Assembly: GCF_026870155.1 (NCBI RefSeq)
Contig: NZ_CP113975.1
Coordinates: forward strand, 5,022,001-5,086,000
Direction of reading: 5' to 3'
From: Flavobacterium marginilacus
Lineage (GTDB): Bacteria; Bacteroidota; Bacteroidia; Flavobacteriales; Flavobacteriaceae
DNA length: 64,000 nt
Shown: piece after piece, positions 19,900 to 29,985 of the stretch
Numbering within the stretch: the first letter of the stretch is position 1
Layout of the letters: every line of letters starts with the position of its first letter
The notes under the pieces: generated by a model
What the model saw: the letters and a program-made list of their open reading frames with translations, nothing else
What the model was told of the DNA's origin: nothing
The model's database searches: none
Program-made: the position numbers and the translations under genes

Positions 19900-21261
19900 A
19901 TGTCCAAAGTAAAAACAACTTTTTTTTGCCAGAATTGCGGTGCCCAATATTCCAAATGGCAGGGGCAGTGTAATTCATGCAGAGAATGGAACACTATTGC
20001 CGAGGAAATTATTCAAAAGCAGGAAAAAGTGGCTTGGAAAAGCGAGCAGTCCACAACTAGCAAAGCGCCAAAACCATTAAGGATCAATGAAATTGACAGT
20101 ACAGAAGAAATCAGACTCAATACTACTGACAATGAGCTGAACAGAGTTCTGGGAGGCGGAATTGTTCCTGGCTCTCTAATACTTTTAGGAGGAGAACCTG
20201 GTATTGGAAAGAGTACTTTGTTGCTGCAGATTTCTTTAAAATTACCATACAAAACCTTATACGTTTCGGGTGAGGAAAGCCAAAAGCAGATTAAGATGCG
20301 TGCTGAGCGTATTACTCCAAATGGAGATAACTGCTTTATCCTTACAGAAACTAAAACACAGAATATCTTTAAGCAGATTGAAGCCATTCAGCCCGAAATT
20401 GTCATAATTGATTCGATTCAGACTTTGCATACCGATTATATCGAATCGACCGCCGGAAGTATTTCTCAAATACGGGAAACCACAGCCGAATTGATCAAAT
20501 TTGCCAAAGAAACCAATATTCCCGTAATATTAATTGGTCATATCACCAAAGACGGAACGATTGCCGGACCAAAAATATTGGAACATATGGTTGATACTGT
20601 ACTTCAATTTGAAGGTGACAGAAATCATGTTTACCGCATTTTACGTTCGCTAAAAAACCGTTTTGGGTCAACTGCAGAGATTGGTATCTACGAAATGCTT
20701 GGAAGCGGACTTCGGGAAGTATCCAATCCTTCCGAAATATTGATTTCGCACAAAGACGAAGAACTATCAGGAACGGCCATTGCTACCACACTAGAAGGTA
20801 TGCGTCCGCTGATGATCGAAATTCAATCGCTGGTAAGTACCGCAGTATATGGAACTCCACAAAGAAGCACCACAGGTTATAACGCCAAAAGACTGAATAT
20901 GATTTTAGCCGTTTTGGAAAAAAGAGCCGGTTTTAGACTTGGCGCAAAAGATGTTTTCCTGAATGTAACCGGAGGAATTTCTGTTGACGACCCTGCCATC
21001 GATTTGGCCGTTGTTGCAGCAATTTTATCATCTAATGAAGACATTCCGGTCAACAAAGATTACTGCTTTGCAGGCGAAGTTGGTCTTTCTGGCGAAATCC
21101 GTCCTGTAAACCGAGTAGATCAGCGCATCCAGGAAGCTGAAAAATTAGGATTTTCTACTATTTTTGTATCCAAGTACAATAAAATAGCTTTAAAAAATAC
21201 CGGAATCAAAATTCAGCTGGTTGCCAAAATTGAAGATGTGGCGAGTATGCTTTTTGGATAA
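19900..21261 (+). CDS. radA: DNA repair protein RadA (Sms)
   Basis: This RecA-like ATPase and helicase processes recombination intermediates. The 453-residue protein has a C4 zinc finger (Cys10, 13, 24, 27 in FFCQNCGAQYSKWQGQCNSC). The Walker A motif GGEPGIGKST spans about 97-106. VIIDSIQTL is the Walker B region, and the KNRFGS motif, diagnostic of RadA, follows at about 249. The C-terminus is a Lon-protease-like domain (DLAVVAAILSS and GEVGLSGEIRPV). The ATG lies 2 bp after the upstream esterase-like gene, suggesting translational coupling. Confidence 0.97.
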   Translation: MSKVKTTFFCQNCGAQYSKWQGQCNSCREWNTIAEEIIQKQEKVAWKSEQSTTSKAPKPLRINEIDSTEEIRLNTTDNELNRVLGGGIVPGSLILLGGEPGIGKSTLLLQISLKLPYKTLYVSGEESQKQIKMRAERITPNGDNCFILTETKTQNIFKQIEAIQPEIVIIDSIQTLHTDYIESTAGSISQIRETTAELIKFAKETNIPVILIGHITKDGTIAGPKILEHMVDTVLQFEGDRNHVYRILRSLKNRFGSTAEIGIYEMLGSGLREVSNPSEILISHKDEELSGTAIATTLEGMRPLMIEIQSLVSTAVYGTPQRSTTGYNAKRLNMILAVLEKRAGFRLGAKDVFLNVTGGISVDDPAIDLAVVAAILSSNEDIPVNKDYCFAGEVGLSGEIRPVNRVDQRIQEAEKLGFSTIFVSKYNKIALKNTGIKIQLVAKIEDVASMLFG

Positions 21262-21300
21262 AACATCATTTTAAAAAACATTTCTTTTCTTTCCTACAAC

Positions 21301-23262
21301 ATGAAAACTAACAAACAAAAGTTACTGCTTGCCTCCAAAATAATTGGGATAGTTATTACTCTGCTCCTAATTGGTTTTCTGGTATTCAGGGACGAACTTT
21401 TGGATCAGGCAGTGGATAAGGTATCATCCACGATGAAATTAGAATACAACAGCGAATTTGCTATAAAAAAAGCATCTTTCGATGGTATTTCAGGAATAGA
21501 ACTGGACGAAATTACTTTGGCTCCAAAAAATCTGGACACAATTTTCAAAATTCAAAAAATAAAAACAAGTGTCAATTTATGGCGTTTGCTCATCGGCGAT
21601 GTGCAGCTTGGGACTCTTGAAATAAAAAACGGTTATGTCCAGTTAACCAAAAAAGGAAATGTCAAAAACTTTGGAGCATTCTTCAAAAAAGACAAAAACG
21701 AACCTAGAACGAACAAAAAACGAGATTATGCCGAATTTGCCTATCGCATTATCTCCAAGGTCCTCAATCTAGTTCCGACAGATATGACAATGGAAAATCT
21801 TGTTTTCAAACTCGATGACAATGGCAAGAAAGCGACTGTAAATTTTAAAAACCTGACCTTGCACCAAACCAAATTGGAATCGTCGATCGAGGTTAAAACC
21901 AACACCTTTGCACAGCGATGGAGAATCAACGGAATAGCAGATCCAAGAAATAAAAAAGGAGATCTCCATTTTTTTAACATTGACACCGGTGCCATCAAAG
22001 TGCCTTATTTTGATGAACGCTATAACCTGAAAGCCAGTTTTGACTCCATTCGTTTCAATGTTCAAAACATTGACATGAGTGGCGGCGAACTGCATTTTGA
22101 TGGTTTCAGCTCGATTACCAATTTGAAAGTAAATCACAAAAGAATTGCCAGCAAAGACGTTAATATCAAAAATGCACGCTTTGATTTCCGTTTCTTGTTA
22201 GGCAGCGATTTTATTTCGATCGACAGCAGTTCGACCGTTCAATTCAACAAAATAAAAATACATCCGTATCTTTCGTATAACACCGAAGAAGATACCGTTT
22301 ACAGACTGCAAATCCGAACTCCAAAAATCAAAACACAGGATTTTATCACTTCCCTGCCTGACGGATTGTTTACCCATTTTCAAGGCATGGAAGCCACGGG
22401 TGATTTTGATTATAATCTGGATTTCATGTTCAACAAAAATAAACCAAACACCATCGTTTTCAAAAGCAATGTCAACAAACGAGATGTTAAAATAACCAAA
22501 TATGGAAATATTGACCTTAACAAATTAAACGGCGAATTCACTTATAGAGCGATCGATAAAGGTGTTCTGCAGCGTCCGGTTTTTGTAGGCGCAAGCAATC
22601 CGTATTACACACCATTGGACCAGATTTCACCATATCTGCAAAAATGCGTTTTAACTTCCGAAGATCCTTCGTTCATGTCGCATCACGGTTTTATAAACGA
22701 AGCTTTTAAACAATCGATTCTTAAAAATATCCGCACCAAAAAGTTTTCACGTGGAGCAAGCACCATAAGCATGCAATTGGTTAAAAACGTTTTCCTTACC
22801 AGAGAAAAAACTTTATCACGAAAACTAGAAGAAATTCTGTTGGTTTATATAATTGAAGGCAATCGAATCACGAGCAAACAACGTATGCTTGAAGTGTATT
22901 TCAATATTATCGAATGGGGACCAAACGTATATGGAATTGGCGAAGCTGCCGAATTTTATTTCCAAAAAAGACCTGCCGATCTGAATGTCCGCGAATGTTT
23001 ATATCTGGCAACGATCATCCCAAAACCAAAGAAATTCATGTGGCAGTTTGATCAGGAAGGTTTGCAGAAAGCCTATGCCACCAAACAACAGGCATTCCTG
23101 AGAAATCTGATGTTCCGCCGTGGTTTATTAGTTCCTGAAGATACTGTTGGTTTGTCTGCCCCTGTTACGCTTACAGGTCGAGCTCATTCGTTATTAAATA
23201 TCAAAGTAAAAGACACAACCGTAATCGATAGCTTAGAGGTTAAAGAGGATTTTGATTTTTAA
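21301..23262 (+). CDS. Large membrane-anchored GT51 peptidoglycan transglycosylase
   Basis: The 653-residue protein has one N-terminal transmembrane helix (about residues 12-28). A long periplasmic region of about 400 residues follows with beta-rich, AsmA-like character. A C-terminal glycosyltransferase-51 domain starts near residue 435. The GT51 catalytic Glu lies in LTSEDPSFMSHHGF (E454), followed by RGASTISMQLVKNVFLTREKTLSRKLEEILL and IEWGPNVYGIGEAAEFYF, both classical GT51 motifs. There is no transpeptidase domain, so it should polymerise lipid II but not cross-link. Its size is well above the roughly 240 residues of a monofunctional MtgA. It lies 39 bp downstream of radA. Confidence 0.88.
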   Translation: MKTNKQKLLLASKIIGIVITLLLIGFLVFRDELLDQAVDKVSSTMKLEYNSEFAIKKASFDGISGIELDEITLAPKNLDTIFKIQKIKTSVNLWRLLIGDVQLGTLEIKNGYVQLTKKGNVKNFGAFFKKDKNEPRTNKKRDYAEFAYRIISKVLNLVPTDMTMENLVFKLDDNGKKATVNFKNLTLHQTKLESSIEVKTNTFAQRWRINGIADPRNKKGDLHFFNIDTGAIKVPYFDERYNLKASFDSIRFNVQNIDMSGGELHFDGFSSITNLKVNHKRIASKDVNIKNARFDFRFLLGSDFISIDSSSTVQFNKIKIHPYLSYNTEEDTVYRLQIRTPKIKTQDFITSLPDGLFTHFQGMEATGDFDYNLDFMFNKNKPNTIVFKSNVNKRDVKITKYGNIDLNKLNGEFTYRAIDKGVLQRPVFVGASNPYYTPLDQISPYLQKCVLTSEDPSFMSHHGFINEAFKQSILKNIRTKKFSRGASTISMQLVKNVFLTREKTLSRKLEEILLVYIIEGNRITSKQRMLEVYFNIIEWGPNVYGIGEAAEFYFQKRPADLNVRECLYLATIIPKPKKFMWQFDQEGLQKAYATKQQAFLRNLMFRRGLLVPEDTVGLSAPVTLTGRAHSLLNIKVKDTTVIDSLEVKEDFDF

Positions 23263-23279
23263 TTTTTTTTATACCATTT

Positions 23280-23618
23280 ATGAATTATACTTTTTCATTA
23301 ATGCTATTAACATTTGGAATAATTTTTATTATTGTAGGTTTCGCTGAATATATTTTTCCTCCAAAAAGCAGAAATCAAAAAGGATATCGAACGAAAAACT
23401 CTTTAAAATCGCAAGAACATTGGGATTTTGCACAAAAATATTCTGCAAAAATGACAATAATCTCAGCATTATGTTTAGTTGCAATTTCTTTTATTGGATT
23501 ATTATTTCCTTTTTCTGATACTATGGGTTTTATCGCTTCACTTGCTGTTGTCGTATCGTTTTATATTTTTGTTAGACAAAAAACGGAAAGAGCAATTAAA
23601 GAGGAATTTGATTTTTAA
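23280..23618 (+). CDS. SdpI-like small membrane protein
   Basis: The 112-residue protein has three hydrophobic segments (about 5-22, 58-76, 80-97). Between the first two is the motif NQKGYRTKNSLKSQEHWDFAQKYSAK, which matches the SdpI/YhfL pattern (GYRT...S..W..A). In Bacillus SdpI gives immunity to the SdpC toxin, but most family members are uncharacterised and no toxin gene is adjacent here. It follows the GT51 gene by 17 bp and both end in a similar FDF sequence. Confidence 0.72.
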   Translation: MNYTFSLMLLTFGIIFIIVGFAEYIFPPKSRNQKGYRTKNSLKSQEHWDFAQKYSAKMTIISALCLVAISFIGLLFPFSDTMGFIASLAVVVSFYIFVRQKTERAIKEEFDF

Positions 23619-23643
23619 AACTTTTTTGATTTGGAATATTTAA

Positions 23644-23697
23644 CCGCAGGGTTCGCAAATGAAACGCTAAGAACGCTAAACTTTGCGAACGTTGCGG
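23644..23697. repeat. Imperfect palindrome in the serS upstream region
   Basis: CCGCAGGGTTCGCAAA at 23644-23659 is mirrored by TTTGCGAACGTTGCGG at 23682-23697, with one or two mismatches. The right arm is followed by a short T-rich run, so it could end the panC-to-SdpI transcript. Similar 'ctttgcg' fragments occur near 27645-27670. Confidence 0.6.
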
Positions 23698-23886
23698 GTT
23701 TTTCTTTGCGCCTTTGAGAATTATCTTTGGACAAACTTTAATAAAAAACCCTTAACTTAATTGCATTGCACGAGCGGTACCGAATTAACTAAGTAAATCA
23801 AAAGAGGTTTTATTATAGAATTTAGCATCAAAAAATTAAAATAAATCCACAAGGAAACTTTGTCCCGTTGTTACCAAACATTTCCT

Positions 23887-23894
23887 TAAATTTG
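23887..23894 (+). promoter_or_regulatory. Putative -7 box of serS
   Basis: TAAATTTG matches TAnnTTTG and lies 31 bp before the ATG at 23925. A TTG occurs 16 bp upstream (23868-23870). The box falls inside the longer possible reading frame starting at 23868, which supports the shorter start for SerS. Confidence 0.55.
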
Positions 23895-23924
23895 CTTCCA
23901 TTATTGAGTTATAAAAATCAAACT

Positions 23925-25196
23925 ATGTTACAAATTGCATTTATTAGAGAGAATCAAGAGAAAGTAATCAGCGCTTTGGCCAAAAGAAATATGGATGCCA
24001 GAGCCGTTGTTGAAGAAGTGGTACAACTGGATGAAAAACGACGCGCTGCGCAAGTTGAGTTAGACAATACTTTATCCGAATCTAATAAATTGTCCAAAGA
24101 TATAGGCGAATTGATGAAAGCCGGCGAAAAATCGAAAGCGTCAATCCTTAAAGAAAAAACGGTTCTTTTAAAAGAAAAAAGCAAAGCATTGGCTGAAAGC
24201 GCTGATGTTTTAGCAAATGAATTAACAGAAAAATTATATACACTGCCTAATCTTCCTGCAGCTATTGTTCCTGCTGGAAAATCGGCAGACGATAATTTAA
24301 ATGTTTATGAAGAAGGTGATATTCCGGTTTTGCACGAAGGGGCACAGCCACATTGGGAATTGGTAAAACAATATGATATCATTGATTTTGAACTTGGAAA
24401 TAAAATTACAGGTGCAGGATTCCCTGTTTACAAAGGAAAAGGTGCTCGTCTGCAGCGTGCTTTAATTAATTATTTCCTTGACAAAAATACAGCAGCAGGA
24501 TATCAGGAAGTTCAGGTTCCACATTTTGTGAATGAAGCTTCGGCTTATGGAACGGGGCAATTGCCGGACAAAGAAGGACAGATGTATCATGACGCAACAG
24601 ATAATCTATATTTGATTCCAACTGCTGAGGTTCCTGTGACCAACATTTTCAGGGATGTAATCGTGAATGAAAATGAATTTCCAATTTTACGGACTGCCTA
24701 CACACCTTGTTTCCGTCGTGAAGCGGGTTCTTACGGTGCGCATGTGCGAGGATTGAACCGTCTGCATCAATTTGACAAAGTAGAAATTGTTCGTATTGAA
24801 CATCCGGATAACTCCTACCAAGCTCTTGACGGAATGGTAGAACATGTAAAAAATATTCTGAAAGAATTGAAACTGCCTTTCCGAATTTTACGTCTTTGCG
24901 GAGGAGATATGGGTTTCACATCGGCTTTGACTTATGATTTTGAAGTGTATTCTACAGCGCAGGAACGCTGGTTAGAAATTTCATCAGTATCTAATTTTGA
25001 GACTTTTCAGGCGAACCGTTTGAAACTGCGTTTCAAAGACAAAGACGGTAAAAATCAATTGGCTCACACGCTTAATGGAAGTTCATTGGCTCTGCCAAGA
25101 GTTCTGGCAGGCATTTTAGAAAATTACCAGACTCCGGAAGGAATCATAATCCCTGAGGTTTTGCGTCCATACTGCGGGTTTGATATTATAAATTAG
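23925..25196 (+). CDS. serS: Seryl-tRNA synthetase
   Basis: This class II synthetase charges tRNA-Ser. I chose the ATG at 23925 over the upstream in-frame one at 23868 because MLQIAFIRENQEKV is the normal SerS N-terminus and a promoter box lies between. The resulting 423 residues match the family. The N-terminal coiled-coil arm runs over about 25-105. Class II motif 2 is FRREAGSYGAHVRGLNRLHQFDKVE near 258-282 and motif 3 is NGSSLALPRVLAGILENYQ near the C-terminus. TAEVPVTN and the serine-binding CFRREAG stretch are intact. Confidence 0.97.
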   Translation: MLQIAFIRENQEKVISALAKRNMDARAVVEEVVQLDEKRRAAQVELDNTLSESNKLSKDIGELMKAGEKSKASILKEKTVLLKEKSKALAESADVLANELTEKLYTLPNLPAAIVPAGKSADDNLNVYEEGDIPVLHEGAQPHWELVKQYDIIDFELGNKITGAGFPVYKGKGARLQRALINYFLDKNTAAGYQEVQVPHFVNEASAYGTGQLPDKEGQMYHDATDNLYLIPTAEVPVTNIFRDVIVNENEFPILRTAYTPCFRREAGSYGAHVRGLNRLHQFDKVEIVRIEHPDNSYQALDGMVEHVKNILKELKLPFRILRLCGGDMGFTSALTYDFEVYSTAQERWLEISSVSNFETFQANRLKLRFKDKDGKNQLAHTLNGSSLALPRVLAGILENYQTPEGIIIPEVLRPYCGFDIIN

Positions 25197-25280
25197 TGAA
25201 TAGCCATTAGCCAAAAGGCAATAGCTTGAAATTTAGATCGGAAATTATCCAATTAATTTGTGATTAAAAATTTGCCTTAT

Positions 25281-25340
25281 AAGTCATATAAATGTATTGC
25301 AAAACTTTAAAAATAAAGCAAATGCAAACTTATATGACTT
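25281..25340. repeat. Inverted repeat in the leader of the TPR-protein gene
   Basis: AAGTCATATAA (25281-25291) is repeated in inverse as TTATATGACTT (25330-25340), with partial further pairing between TTGC and GCAA segments inside. It lies 30 bp upstream of the chosen start codon. It could be a hairpin in the mRNA leader or an operator. Confidence 0.5.
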
Positions 25341-25369
25341 ATATGTTTTATAAAAAATTGCTGTTAAAA

Positions 25370-27148
25370 ATGAAAAAACTCTTCCTACATATCGCACTGT
25401 TTTTTTCATTAATTGGGTTTGCCCAAAATGAACAATTGGCCCAGTATTATTACGACAAAGGAGATTTTGAGAAAGCATTAGTCAGTTATCAGGAGTTATC
25501 AAACAGCCTGCCTTCGAATCCTTTTTATTTTCAGCGAAAAATTGACTGTATGCAGCAGCTGCTTCAGTTTAATCCCGCCGAAAAGGAAATCCAGGACCGA
25601 CTGACAAGATCTGGACAGTCAACACTTTTGGTCGAATTAGGGTATAATTTTCAATTACAGAAAAATGATGTCAAGGCCAAAAAATATTATGATGAGGCCA
25701 TAGACAGAATCCGAAAAAATCCAAACGAAGTCTATGGTGTTGCCAATGCATTTGAAAAAAAAGTACTGCTCGAATATGCTTTAAAATCATATCTGACGGC
25801 GGTTGAAATGGTGCCAACCCTTGATTTTAAATATCAAACGGCTCTGCTGTATGGACAATTAGGAAATACAGACCAAATGACTGTTAATTTTTTGGAAGAA
25901 GCTTTTGAAAATCAGCAGTCGACTGTAATGATTCAAAATCAATTGACGCGGTATATGTCTTCTGAAGGGGAATCTAAGTTTAACGAAAGTCTCCGGAAAG
26001 CCTTAATTGTTCGGGTTCAAAAAAATCAGGATGTGTTTTGGAATCAGTTTTTAAGTTGGTTTTATATGCAGCAAAAGGAATTTGAAAAAGCGTTTATTCA
26101 GGAAAAAGCGATTTATAAGCGAAATCCGGAATCATTATCAAACATCATCAGTTTGGGACAAATCGCTATCGAAGAAGGAAATCAGGAAATTGCCACCGAG
26201 GTGATGAATTATGTTTTAGAAAACACAACCGATGTTGATTTGATTGTTAGGGCTCAAAGTTATTTACTGCAGATGCGAATGGAAAAAGCGCAGGAAAAAG
26301 ATTTTGCGGCTATTGATGCACAGTTTAATGCTTTGTTAAAGCAGTATGGAATAACGCCGGTTACTTTATCTTTGCAGTTAAAACAAGCACATTTTGTAAG
26401 TTTCATAATGAAAAACCCAACTTTGGGTAAAACCATTGTAAAGCGGGCAGCGGAGATGCAGCTGAATCAATTTGATCAGGCACAGTGCAAAATGGAACTG
26501 GCGGATATTTTGCTTTCTGAAGAAAAGTTCAATCAGGCATTACTCTATTATTCTCAGATTCAGGAAAATCTGCAGAATAATGTGCTGTCGCACGAAGCAA
26601 GTTTGAAATCAGCAAAAACAAGTTATTTTAAAACCGATTTTGAATGGGCTTTGAAACAGTTCAAAGAACTAAAATCGGCCGCTACCCAGCTGATTGCCAA
26701 TGACGCTTTGGAATATTTTCTTTTGATTAATGATAATACCGTAGCCGATTCGTCTCAGACGGCACTGAAACAGTTTGCCAAAGGAGATTATCTTTTGTAC
26801 CAAAACAGGAATCAGGAAGCAATTGCTCAGTTTCAGCAGATTCTGAAAAGTTTCAAAGGACAGGAAATCGAAGCTGTGACTTTGCTCCGATTGGGCAGAT
26901 TGTATGAAAAGCTGGGTGATAATACGCTGGCTTTGGCACAATATCAAGATATTATTGATCATCACAGTGACGGAATTTATATTGATGAAGCATTGTATTT
27001 CTCGGCAGAGATTTATAATAAACAATTACAGCAGCCTGATAAGGCAAAAGCTTTATACGAGAAAATAATTTTTGCGCATCAGGACAGTATCTATTTTGTC
27101 GATGCCAGAAGGAAATTCAGGGAATTGCGAGGAGATACGAACCTTTAA
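25370..27148 (+). CDS. Secreted tetratricopeptide-repeat protein
   Basis: I use the ATG at 25370 because it begins a clear signal peptide (MKKLFLHIALFFSLIGFAQ); the open frame extends 26 codons further upstream without secretory character. The mature protein of about 570 residues is almost wholly alpha-helical. TPR-like units are visible at YYYDKGDFEKALVSYQEL (about 28-45), KKYYDEAIDRIRKNP, LLRLGRLYEKLGDNTLALAQY near 530 and YFSAEIYNKQLQQPDKAKALYEKI at the C-terminus. It probably acts as a periplasmic or outer-membrane-associated scaffold. No enzymatic domain is visible. Confidence 0.85.
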   Translation: MKKLFLHIALFFSLIGFAQNEQLAQYYYDKGDFEKALVSYQELSNSLPSNPFYFQRKIDCMQQLLQFNPAEKEIQDRLTRSGQSTLLVELGYNFQLQKNDVKAKKYYDEAIDRIRKNPNEVYGVANAFEKKVLLEYALKSYLTAVEMVPTLDFKYQTALLYGQLGNTDQMTVNFLEEAFENQQSTVMIQNQLTRYMSSEGESKFNESLRKALIVRVQKNQDVFWNQFLSWFYMQQKEFEKAFIQEKAIYKRNPESLSNIISLGQIAIEEGNQEIATEVMNYVLENTTDVDLIVRAQSYLLQMRMEKAQEKDFAAIDAQFNALLKQYGITPVTLSLQLKQAHFVSFIMKNPTLGKTIVKRAAEMQLNQFDQAQCKMELADILLSEEKFNQALLYYSQIQENLQNNVLSHEASLKSAKTSYFKTDFEWALKQFKELKSAATQLIANDALEYFLLINDNTVADSSQTALKQFAKGDYLLYQNRNQEAIAQFQQILKSFKGQEIEAVTLLRLGRLYEKLGDNTLALAQYQDIIDHHSDGIYIDEALYFSAEIYNKQLQQPDKAKALYEKIIFAHQDSIYFVDARRKFRELRGDTNL

Positions 27149-27309
27149 AGAAAAGTTTAATCGTTTAATTGTTTATTTGTTTAACCGAATTAATGATTAA
27201 ACAAATAAGTATAATTAATAAAAGAAGAGTTTAATCGGTTAATTATTTTATCTTTTTAACTTTCTTCGATTAAACAATTAAACAATTGACCAAATCAACA
27301 ATAAAAAAA

Positions 27310-27621
27310 ATGATTATATACAACGTTACCACAAACATACATGAAAGCGTTCATGATCAATGGATGATCTGGATGCAGCACAAACATATTCCCGAAATGC
27401 TGGCTTGCGGAAAATTTAGTTCAGCTCGTTTAGTCCGAGTTTTGGTTGAGGAGGAAATGGGCGGTGTTACTTATTCTGTTCAGTATGAAACGGACAGTAA
27501 GGAAACATTAGCAAAATACTATCAGGAAGATGCTCCAAAATTAAGAGAGGAAGGACAAAAATTGTTTGGCGACAAAATGCTGACTTTTAGAACTGAATTG
27601 CAAGTGATTTCAGATCATTAA
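27310..27621 (+). CDS. DUF4286 family protein
   Basis: The 103-residue cytosolic protein starts at the ATG 27310 (MIIYNVTTNIHESVHDQW); an upstream TTG at 27286 is in frame but less likely. The pattern of an N-terminal beta strand, HDQWMIWMQHKHIPEML, and SYSVQYETDSKETLAKY fits DUF4286, a Bacteroidota family with a dimeric alpha/beta-barrel-like fold as I recall. Function is unknown. It sits 96 bp upstream of rsmA. Confidence 0.78.
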   Translation: MIIYNVTTNIHESVHDQWMIWMQHKHIPEMLACGKFSSARLVRVLVEEEMGGVTYSVQYETDSKETLAKYYQEDAPKLREEGQKLFGDKMLTFRTELQVISDH

Positions 27622-27716
27622 AAATCTTTGGATTTAAAATTAAATTTTGTCTTTGCGTCTTTGCGAGATTATAACCCTAAATAAAGCGAGAAGACACAGT
27701 GCCTCGTAATAACGAT

Positions 27717-28499
27717 ATGGAAAAAGTAACAGCCAAAAAGCACCTCGGACAGCATTTCTTAAAAGATGAAAGCGTAGCGAAAGACATCGCTGACACCCTG
27801 AATTTAGAAGGGTATGAAGATGTACTGGAAATAGGACCCGGAATGGGAGTACTGACCAAGTATCTGCTGGAAAAACCAATCAATACATATGTTATCGAAA
27901 TTGACACTGAATCGGTTGAATATCTGGGTGTTCATTATGATAAATTGAAGGACAGAATCATTTCAAAAGATTTCCTCAAATACGATATCAATGAAGTTTT
28001 CGCTGGGAAACAATTTGCTATCATTGGAAATTTCCCGTATAATATTTCGACGCAGATTGTTTTCAAAACATTGGAATATCGCAATCAGATTCCTGAATTT
28101 GCCGGAATGTTCCAAAAAGAAGTAGCAGAACGCATCTGTGAGAAAAAAGGAACCAAAGCTTATGGAATCCTGTCCGTTTTGGCACAGGCGTTTTATGATA
28201 CCGAGTATCTGTTTACCGTAGACGAAAATGTATTCAATCCGCCACCCAAGGTAAAATCGGGAGTGATGCGTATGCGAAGGAAAGAAGATTTTAGTCTGCC
28301 TTGTGGCGAAAAATTGTTTTTCACGGTTGTAAAAACGGCTTTTCAGCAGCGCAGAAAGACCTTGCGGAACAGTTTAAAAACCTTAAATTTGTCCGATAGT
28401 TTGAGAGAAGACGAAGTTTTTAATCTTCGTCCCGAGCAATTGGATTACAAAGAATTTATAGCATTGACCCAAAAAATAGAAGCCGATGGAGGAGTTTAA
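27717..28499 (+). CDS. rsmA: 16S rRNA (adenine(1518)-N6/adenine(1519)-N6)-dimethyltransferase
   Basis: It dimethylates two adjacent adenines in the 3' hairpin of 16S rRNA during small-subunit maturation. The ATG at 27717 gives 260 residues starting [15 protein letters not shown]; a GTG 18 bp upstream is possible but adds residues not typical of the family. SAM-binding motif I is [12 protein letters not shown] at 36-47, and the catalytic NFPY motif is in [11 protein letters not shown] near 102. [14 protein letters not shown] is the conserved late motif. The 3' end overlaps the start of mgtE by 14 bp. Confidence 0.96.
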   Translation: MEKVTAKKHLGQHFLKDESVAKDIADTLNLEGYEDVLEIGPGMGVLTKYLLEKPINTYVIEIDTESVEYLGVHYDKLKDRIISKDFLKYDINEVFAGKQFAIIGNFPYNISTQIVFKTLEYRNQIPEFAGMFQKEVAERICEKKGTKAYGILSVLAQAFYDTEYLFTVDENVFNPPPKVKSGVMRMRRKEDFSLPCGEKLFFTVVKTAFQQRRKTLRNSLKTLNLSDSLREDEVFNLRPEQLDYKEFIALTQKIEADGGV

Positions 28500-29838
28500 A
28501 ATCAGCAAAGAATTAATACTGCAGCTCGGTGAATTTATTCAAAGTAAAAATGACCAGCAGCTGGAAGTTTTATTGAATGATATGCACCATGCTGATATTG
28601 CCGAAGTTTTAGATGAATTAGACTTTGATCAGGCAACGTATATCTTTAAAGTTCTGGACAGTGAAAAAACTGCCGAAATCCTCTTAGAGTTAGAAGATGA
28701 TTTAAGGGAGAATATATTAAACAGGCTTTCGCCAAAAGAGATTGCCGAAGAGCTTGACGAATTAGAAACCAATGATGCGGCCGATATTATCGGGGAACTT
28801 TCGAAAGAGAAAAAAGCCGAAGTAATATCAGAGCTGCAGGACGTTGAACATGCTAAGGATATTGTAGAACTTTTACGTTACAAGGAAGATACTGCAGGAG
28901 GAATCATGCACAAGGAGCTTGTAAAAGTGAATGAAAACTGGAACGTGCTTACCTGTGTAAAAGAAATGCGTATTCAGGCCGAAAATATTTCCAGAGTCCA
29001 TTCTATTTATGTAGTCGATGACGAAGACAGATTAAAAGGCCGATTGTCGCTGAAAGATCTGCTGACGACTTCTACACGGACAAATATCAGCGATGTATAT
29101 ATCCGAAAACTGAATTCGGTAAATGTAGATACAGAAGATGTTGAGGTGGCCAGAATCATGCAGAAATACGATTTGGAAGCTATTCCTGTAGTGGATGAAC
29201 TGGGACGTTTAGTAGGGAGAATTACTATTGACGATATCGTGGACGTTATCAAAGACGAGGCCGAAAAAGATTATCAATTGGCTGCGGGTATTACCAATGA
29301 CGTAGAATCCAGCGATACTGTTCTGGAGCTGATGAAAGCAAGACTGCCGTGGCTTTTGATAGGAATGGTAATTGAAATTATTGCCTCAAAGGTTCTGGAA
29401 GGCAATCAGACTACGGGGCAGCAGTATTTTACTTTGATGATATTTGTTCCCTTACTTTCGGCTACAGCGGGGAATATTGGTGTGCAGGCATCTGCAATTG
29501 TGGTGCAGGGTCTGGCCAACGGAACTTTAAAACAATACAGCAGTCAATACTTAACTAAGGAACTTTCGGTTGCTATGATTTCGGGAACGATAATATCATT
29601 ATTTTTATTTTTGTACCATTCTTTAATGTATCAGCAGTATCTAGTTGGATTTGCTATCTCCATTTCCATGCTTGTAGTAATAGTATTTGCAGCTTCATTA
29701 GGGGTATTAGTGCCTCTGTTTTTACATAGAAGGAAAATTGATCCTGCAATTGCGACAGGGCCTTTTATTACTACTACAAACGATGTTTTCGGCATCATGA
29801 TTTATTTTGAGATAGCCAGACTGATATTAGGATATTAA
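28486..29838 (+). CDS. mgtE: Magnesium transporter MgtE
   Basis: The 450-residue Mg2+ channel has an N-terminal superhelical domain (repeats [20 protein letters not shown], about 1-130) and two CBS domains (about 135-255). The membrane domain has about five helices from residue 285. Markers are [36 protein letters not shown], and [21 protein letters not shown], the pore-lining stretch. The acidic N and CBS domains sense cytosolic Mg2+ and gate the pore. It overlaps rsmA by 14 bp, implying coupled translation. Confidence 0.95.
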   Translation: MEEFKISKELILQLGEFIQSKNDQQLEVLLNDMHHADIAEVLDELDFDQATYIFKVLDSEKTAEILLELEDDLRENILNRLSPKEIAEELDELETNDAADIIGELSKEKKAEVISELQDVEHAKDIVELLRYKEDTAGGIMHKELVKVNENWNVLTCVKEMRIQAENISRVHSIYVVDDEDRLKGRLSLKDLLTTSTRTNISDVYIRKLNSVNVDTEDVEVARIMQKYDLEAIPVVDELGRLVGRITIDDIVDVIKDEAEKDYQLAAGITNDVESSDTVLELMKARLPWLLIGMVIEIIASKVLEGNQTTGQQYFTLMIFVPLLSATAGNIGVQASAIVVQGLANGTLKQYSSQYLTKELSVAMISGTIISLFLFLYHSLMYQQYLVGFAISISMLVVIVFAASLGVLVPLFLHRRKIDPAIATGPFITTTNDVFGIMIYFEIARLILGY

Positions 29839-29985
29839 ACATCGGCAACTTTTAGAATATAACAATTATCCCGAATTTATTTAAATTTAAAAATAATAGA
29901 TTCGGGATAATTTGTGTTCTTTGTAATTCCTTTTTTTCGGCATCCGAAATACTATTAATCAATCAAAGAATAAAAAGATACAAGA

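Noticed and set aside
23868..23924. Upstream start of SerS at 23868
   Set aside because: A TAAATTTG promoter box lies within this extension and the family N-terminus MLQIxFIRE begins at 23925.
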